Shown piece by piece: positions 60,984 to 64,000 of a stretch of 64,000 nucleotides of DNA (the first letter of the stretch is position 1; each line of letters starts with the position of its first letter). The stretch comes from Thioclava arctica. GTDB lineage: Bacteria > Pseudomonadota > Alphaproteobacteria > Rhodobacterales > Rhodobacteraceae. Under the pieces are notes generated by a model, which saw nothing but the letters and a program-made list of their open reading frames with translations, was not told the origin of the DNA and did not search any database. The stretch spans positions 1 to 64,000 of the forward strand of contig NZ_JBFRYC010000004.1 in assembly GCF_040892615.1 (NCBI RefSeq), in the 5' to 3' direction. A program made the translations under genes and the position numbers.

Positions 60984-61287
60984 GGTTAGCGTCCTTGTTG
61001 GTGGCAGTGTAACTGGTCAAAAAAATACAACCTATACGATAGCTGGGCCGACGCACCTACGCCATGTGGATAGCGATTTTCAGGCAAGATTCCGCCAGCG
61101 ATCTACATATCGTAGGCTTCAGTTCATTGCGCACAACGAGACGCGAAACAGTCGATTTTCTTCAAGCGCACTGGGAATGGTAGCGAAGGAATTAACCCTG
61201 CCGCCGTTTCGTGATCACTTCCGCAGTGTCAAGGCAACGGAATTGCCCCTGTTGACGATTGCTGGTTTTCGAGCCCGTGACCGGGCT
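60984..61287. other. Intergenic region between the two Hint genes
   Basis: About 300 bp. It should hold the promoter of Hint protein 1. No protein frame, strong terminator or known operator was recognised. Confidence 0.35.
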
Positions 61288-62352
61288 TTATGACCTTGTA
61301 GATGAGCGAAAAAATTTGCGGGCCACCAGTTGCGCCTCGTGCTTGCGCAGGATCTTGCGGGCAGCAACCGGCACCTCGTGGTGCAGAGGGTGCAACTCGG
61401 GAAAGAGCGAGACGATCTCGTGGCAGCTTGAGGTGTCCAAGGCCTGCATCGCCATCCTGTTGGGATAAAAGCTTTCGCAGGCAGCACCGTTCGCAAACAC
61501 GATTTCATGCTGCTCGAACAGGATATGATAATAGGTGATCAGGCCACCGACACGTCTCTCGACCAAGGGATTGTTCACAAGATGCTTTGCCGCGATCAGT
61601 GTCTCTGTTTCGCCGGTGAGCAATTCGCATTGCCAGCCCGACAACAGCACCCGGTGCTCGGCTGAAAGCAAAAGCTCGAACTGGTTTCCCAAGGCGCCAG
61701 GGTGAAACAGGATCGGGGCGAATTTCCCATAGGCCGCGACCGAACTTTGTCCGATCCACCGGATTTCCTTGTAGCCATTGTCCCGGGTCAACACTTTGTC
61801 GCCGACGCGCAGGTTTTCGATCCGCAGGGCGCCCTTGCGCGTAATGATCCGCGTGCCTTGAGCAAAGCAGACTGGAAAATCAGCCCCGGGCGTAAGATCA
61901 AACGTCAGGACCGCGTTGTTTTCCAGATATCGGACAAGCTGGTTTGCATTATTAATGTTAAGCGATCTGAGCGTGGTGGACAGCGCAGGTGTCTCGAGAA
62001 TCTGCGATGCCAGACCATCCAGAAGTTCAGCCTGATTTGTATCGACATAATCGAGATGGGAAACGCCATTGATGTCATAGACCGTCACGGCGGCGGGCGA
62101 GGACAGATCGACCTGAATCCCCAGAAGCGACACGCCGATTGTGGAACTGCCGCTATAGACCGCATCGACTGTCTCGCCCCCGAGCTGAGTGGTCTCGGTC
62201 GGGTCAATCACGCGGTCATTGTTCACATCATCAAGCGTGAGAGTGGCGTCGGGCTCGCTGGAAAACGCAGAGAGGGCATAGGTCTGACCAACCGTCAGCA
62301 GTGAGCCGTCGAACGTGTAAAGATCGTCAAGAGTCGTGGTGCGCGTCACCAT
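61288..62352 (-). CDS. Hint-domain protein 2
   Basis: A 354-aa protein. Residues 1-155 form an acidic, beta-rich region with a calcium-binding-like stretch (DDVNNDRVIDPTETTQ). Residues 156-300 form the Hint_2 domain: FPVCFAQGTRIITRKGALRI (Cys-initiated block A), LLSAEHRVLLSG (block B His) and LFEQHEIVFANGAACESFYP. The C-terminus is basic (LRKHEAQLVARKFFRSSTRS). It is a paralogue of the frameshifted gene downstream. No exported cargo or cleavage partner can be named. Confidence 0.85.
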   Translation of the reverse strand: MVTRTTTLDDLYTFDGSLLTVGQTYALSAFSSEPDATLTLDDVNNDRVIDPTETTQLGGETVDAVYSGSSTIGVSLLGIQVDLSSPAAVTVYDINGVSHLDYVDTNQAELLDGLASQILETPALSTTLRSLNINNANQLVRYLENNAVLTFDLTPGADFPVCFAQGTRIITRKGALRIENLRVGDKVLTRDNGYKEIRWIGQSSVAAYGKFAPILFHPGALGNQFELLLSAEHRVLLSGWQCELLTGETETLIAAKHLVNNPLVERRVGGLITYYHILFEQHEIVFANGAACESFYPNRMAMQALDTSSCHEIVSLFPELHPLHHEVPVAARKILRKHEAQLVARKFFRSSTRS

Positions 62353-62791
62353 AAAGATACCCCGGAAAAATTGCGTTGCCTCCTTCTCATGCGCGCCCGT
62401 GGGCGGACTCGAAAAGGTGCCATCGCTGGCTTAACAGTCCCGTGTGCCTCTCTAATAGGATGTGCAAAACGCAAAGATGCAACCATAAGTTGCCAAATGC
62501 ACGAAAATTCCACGAATCCGTCAGTTCAGATCTGCCAACTGTTTTCAGAGCGGAAACAAACGGATCGAACGCGCCAGATTGTTCGCTACCTCATTCGAGA
62601 TTGCGCAGTGTCGGGATGCTGATCCCCGCCGCCTTGGTCATAATCGCTTGGGGCAAGGAGAGGGCGCGGCGGCGAACTCGCAAGATGGGGAGTGCAAGCA
62701 CGCGAAGACGCCTGCGCGAGACAGAGGCCGCGCCTGTCAGTGGGGGGCGTCACAGTATTAAGGCGCAAGTTTTGCATCTTAGGTTTCAAGA
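62353..62791. other. Intergenic region with no recognised gene
   Basis: About 440 bp between the Hint gene start and the livF terminator. Apparent frames are not protein-like. A short minus-strand stretch reading KAAGISIPTLRNLE resembles a helix-turn-helix tail but is too short to call. Confidence 0.35.
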
Positions 62792-62819
62792 AAGGGCAGG
62801 GGGGCGTCGGCCTGCCCTT
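62792..62819 (-). terminator. livF terminator
   Basis: AAGGGCAGG (62792-62800) and CCTGCCCTT (62811-62819) form a perfect 9-bp stem 16 bp past the livF stop. On the minus strand the stem is followed by TCTTG, giving TTTCTT across the junction. This is a good rho-independent-type terminator. Confidence 0.65.
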
Positions 62820-62835
62820 GGATAAAAGACGCCGC

Positions 62836-63552
62836 CTAACCGTTTGCACTCACACCGAAATACGCCTTTCGCACCGCGTCCGAGTCTTCCAACTCAGCGC
62901 GCGTGCCAGACACTGCCATACGTCCGTGATCCATCAGATAGCCCCGATCAGCAAGCGCCAGAAAGGCGATGTTTTGCTCAGCGATCAGCAGCGATGTCCC
63001 GGTCCCGATCACCTCTTTCAGCGTCTCGATCACTTGACTGACAAAGACCGGCGCCAGACCCGACGACGGCTCGTCCAGCAAGATCAGCTCTGCCCCCGAC
63101 ATCAGCGTCTTGGCAAGGCCCAGCATCTTGCGCTGTCCGCCCGACAGAGACGCCGCCGCAGCGCGCCGCTTTTTCGCGAGATCGGGAAACATCTGATACA
63201 TCTGATCGGCCCGCTGCCGCGCCTGCGCCCCCGACAGCGCATAGGCCCCAAGTCGCAGGTTTTCAGCAATCGACAGCGTCGGGAAAACCCCCAGTTCAGA
63301 CATGTAGGCCATGCCGCGCCGGATCCGCGCGTCGGGGTGCAGCGCGCTGATATCTTCGCCGTTCAGGCGGATCGCGCCGCCACGGCAGGGCTGCAACCCG
63401 ACCAAGCTGCGCAGCAGCGTTGTTTTGCCAGCGCCATTCACGCCCATCAACAGCACGGTCTCGCCCTTGGCGACGATCATGTCGGCGCCCCAAAGCACCT
63501 GCACATCGCCGTAACCCGCCTCAACCTTGTCGACTTCCAGCAACGCACTCAT
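62836..63552 (-). CDS. livF: Branched-chain amino acid ABC transporter ATP-binding protein
   Basis: A 238-aa ATPase. Walker A GVNGAGKTTLLRSL, signature LSGGQRKMLGLAK, Walker B LILLDEPSSGLAP, H-loop SLLIAEQNIAFLAL and the LivF-type C-terminus AYFGVSANG are all present. It works with LivG, LivH and LivM to import branched-chain amino acids, amides or urea. The start overlaps the livG stop as ATGA. Confidence 0.92.
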   Translation of the reverse strand: MSALLEVDKVEAGYGDVQVLWGADMIVAKGETVLLMGVNGAGKTTLLRSLVGLQPCRGGAIRLNGEDISALHPDARIRRGMAYMSELGVFPTLSIAENLRLGAYALSGAQARQRADQMYQMFPDLAKKRRAAAASLSGGQRKMLGLAKTLMSGAELILLDEPSSGLAPVFVSQVIETLKEVIGTGTSLLIAEQNIAFLALADRGYLMDHGRMAVSGTRAELEDSDAVRKAYFGVSANG

Positions 63553-64000
63553 GCCGCACCTCCAAAAAACGCGGTGACCACAGCTGCATCCCGAGAGGCG
63601 GCCGCGAGACTGCCCTCAAAAATGATCTTGCCCGCAGACAACACGATCACCCGCTCGGTCAGCGCGTTGAGAAACTCCATCAGATGCTCGACCACGATCA
63701 GCGACACGCCGCGCGCAGCGATGCCCTTGAGAAGGGTCGCAATGCCGGACAGTTCCGCGGGGTTCAAACCCGCGCCGATTTCATCGACCAGCAGCAGTTT
63801 TGGCCCCGTCGCAAGCGCCCGCCCGAGGTCTAGCATTTTCTGCTGATTTGCCGTCAACGCCCCGGCAGACTTGTCGGCCAAATGCTCCAGCCCGATCTCG
63901 GACAAGATCGCGGATGTATCGCCCGCATGACCGCTGAAATGTGCCGCGACCTCGATATTTTCGCGCACGGTCATCGAGACAAAGCATTTGGGAACCTGAA
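63549..64000 (-). CDS. livG: Branched-chain amino acid ABC transporter ATP-binding protein, partial
   Basis: The C-terminal part of LivG, open to the window edge: the Q-loop region reads QVPKCFVSMTVRENIEVAAH, then signature-like LTANQQKMLDLGRALATGPK, Walker B LLLVDEIGAGLNP and H-loop SLIVVEHLMEFLNAL. The signature is LTANQQK, not the usual LSxGQQ. Walker A lies beyond the window. The permeases livH and livM are expected upstream. Confidence 0.88.
   Translation of the reverse strand, partial: QVPKCFVSMTVRENIEVAAHFSGHAGDTSAILSEIGLEHLADKSAGALTANQQKMLDLGRALATGPKLLLVDEIGAGLNPAELSGIATLLKGIAARGVSLIVVEHLMEFLNALTERVIVLSAGKIIFEGSLAAASRDAAVVTAFFGGAA

Overview
The window is GC-rich, alphaproteobacterial-type DNA that most resembles Rhodobacteraceae. 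The grounds are the tandem Hint-domain proteins, the UgpB-type binding protein beginning VDLQFYFPVAVGG, FNR-type boxes, a cyclic beta-1,2-glucan synthase, heme d1/cobalamin-type remnants and the codon use. Species cannot be named from the sequence alone. Intact operons alternate with a dense graveyard of IS relics (IS3, IS5, IS21, IS110, IS481 and IS1182 types) and decayed genes, which suggests an accessory replicon or a plastic chromosomal region.

Layout: 0-3 kb holds a four-carbon acid-sugar catabolic operon (truncated dehydrogenase, otnK, otnC, small monooxygenase), facing an aldo/keto reductase. 4.2-5.3 kb is an IS5-type element whose transposase is broken by a 41-nt insertion. 5.3-8.7 kb is an island fragment: a hipBA toxin-antitoxin pair with four 18-bp operators spaced exactly 27 bp apart, then a broken tyrosine integrase cut by an IS3 end. 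8.8-11.4 kb has two lipid-linked sugar glycosyltransferases. 12.7-16.5 kb has a Ca2+-type P-type ATPase and a universal stress protein (USP). 16.6-17.8 kb is an IS3 element. 18-23.9 kb is a DeoR-controlled, UgpBAEC-like sugar/polyol ABC operon ending in a TIM-barrel isomerase. 24-27 kb has a DUF4386 protein, a LysR pseudogene and a decayed IS21 istA. 27.3-29.8 kb is a split quinoprotein dehydrogenase (periplasmic PQQ propeller plus a separate membrane anchor).

30.5-38.5 kb is the most unusual region. A tightly coupled eight-gene operon, nuoA-X-nuoH-nuoJ-nuoK-nuoL-nuoM-nuoN, encodes a complex-I membrane arm with none of the usual nuoB, C, D, E, F, G or I genes. Between nuoA and nuoH lies X, a 340-residue protein whose N-terminal part resembles NuoB without its cluster cysteines and which ends in a His-rich tail. 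This looks like a redox-silent, ion-translocating derivative of complex I.

38.8-39.5 kb carries relics of brxL (BREX phage defence) and a glutamate dehydrogenase. 39.6-50.6 kb has an M50 site-2 protease with CBS domains, then a double-domain USP overlapping a 2832-aa cyclic beta-1,2-glucan synthase gene. Near-consensus FNR boxes lie upstream of the P-type ATPase, the first USP and the second USP. Each sits about 41 bp from a plausible start site, suggesting one low-oxygen survival regulon across the window.

51.7-57 kb is a thiol-redox and envelope operon (dsbD, L,D-transpeptidase, DsbA-like) divergent from a QseBC/PmrAB-like two-component system. They share a PmrA-like box, and the kinase gene appears to start at ATC. 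57-59.7 kb holds IS1182, gamma-butyrobetaine-dioxygenase-like and NirF-like relics and a CbiX-type chelatase. 59.9-62.4 kb has two Hint-domain proteins, one frameshifted. The window ends in livF and a partial livG.
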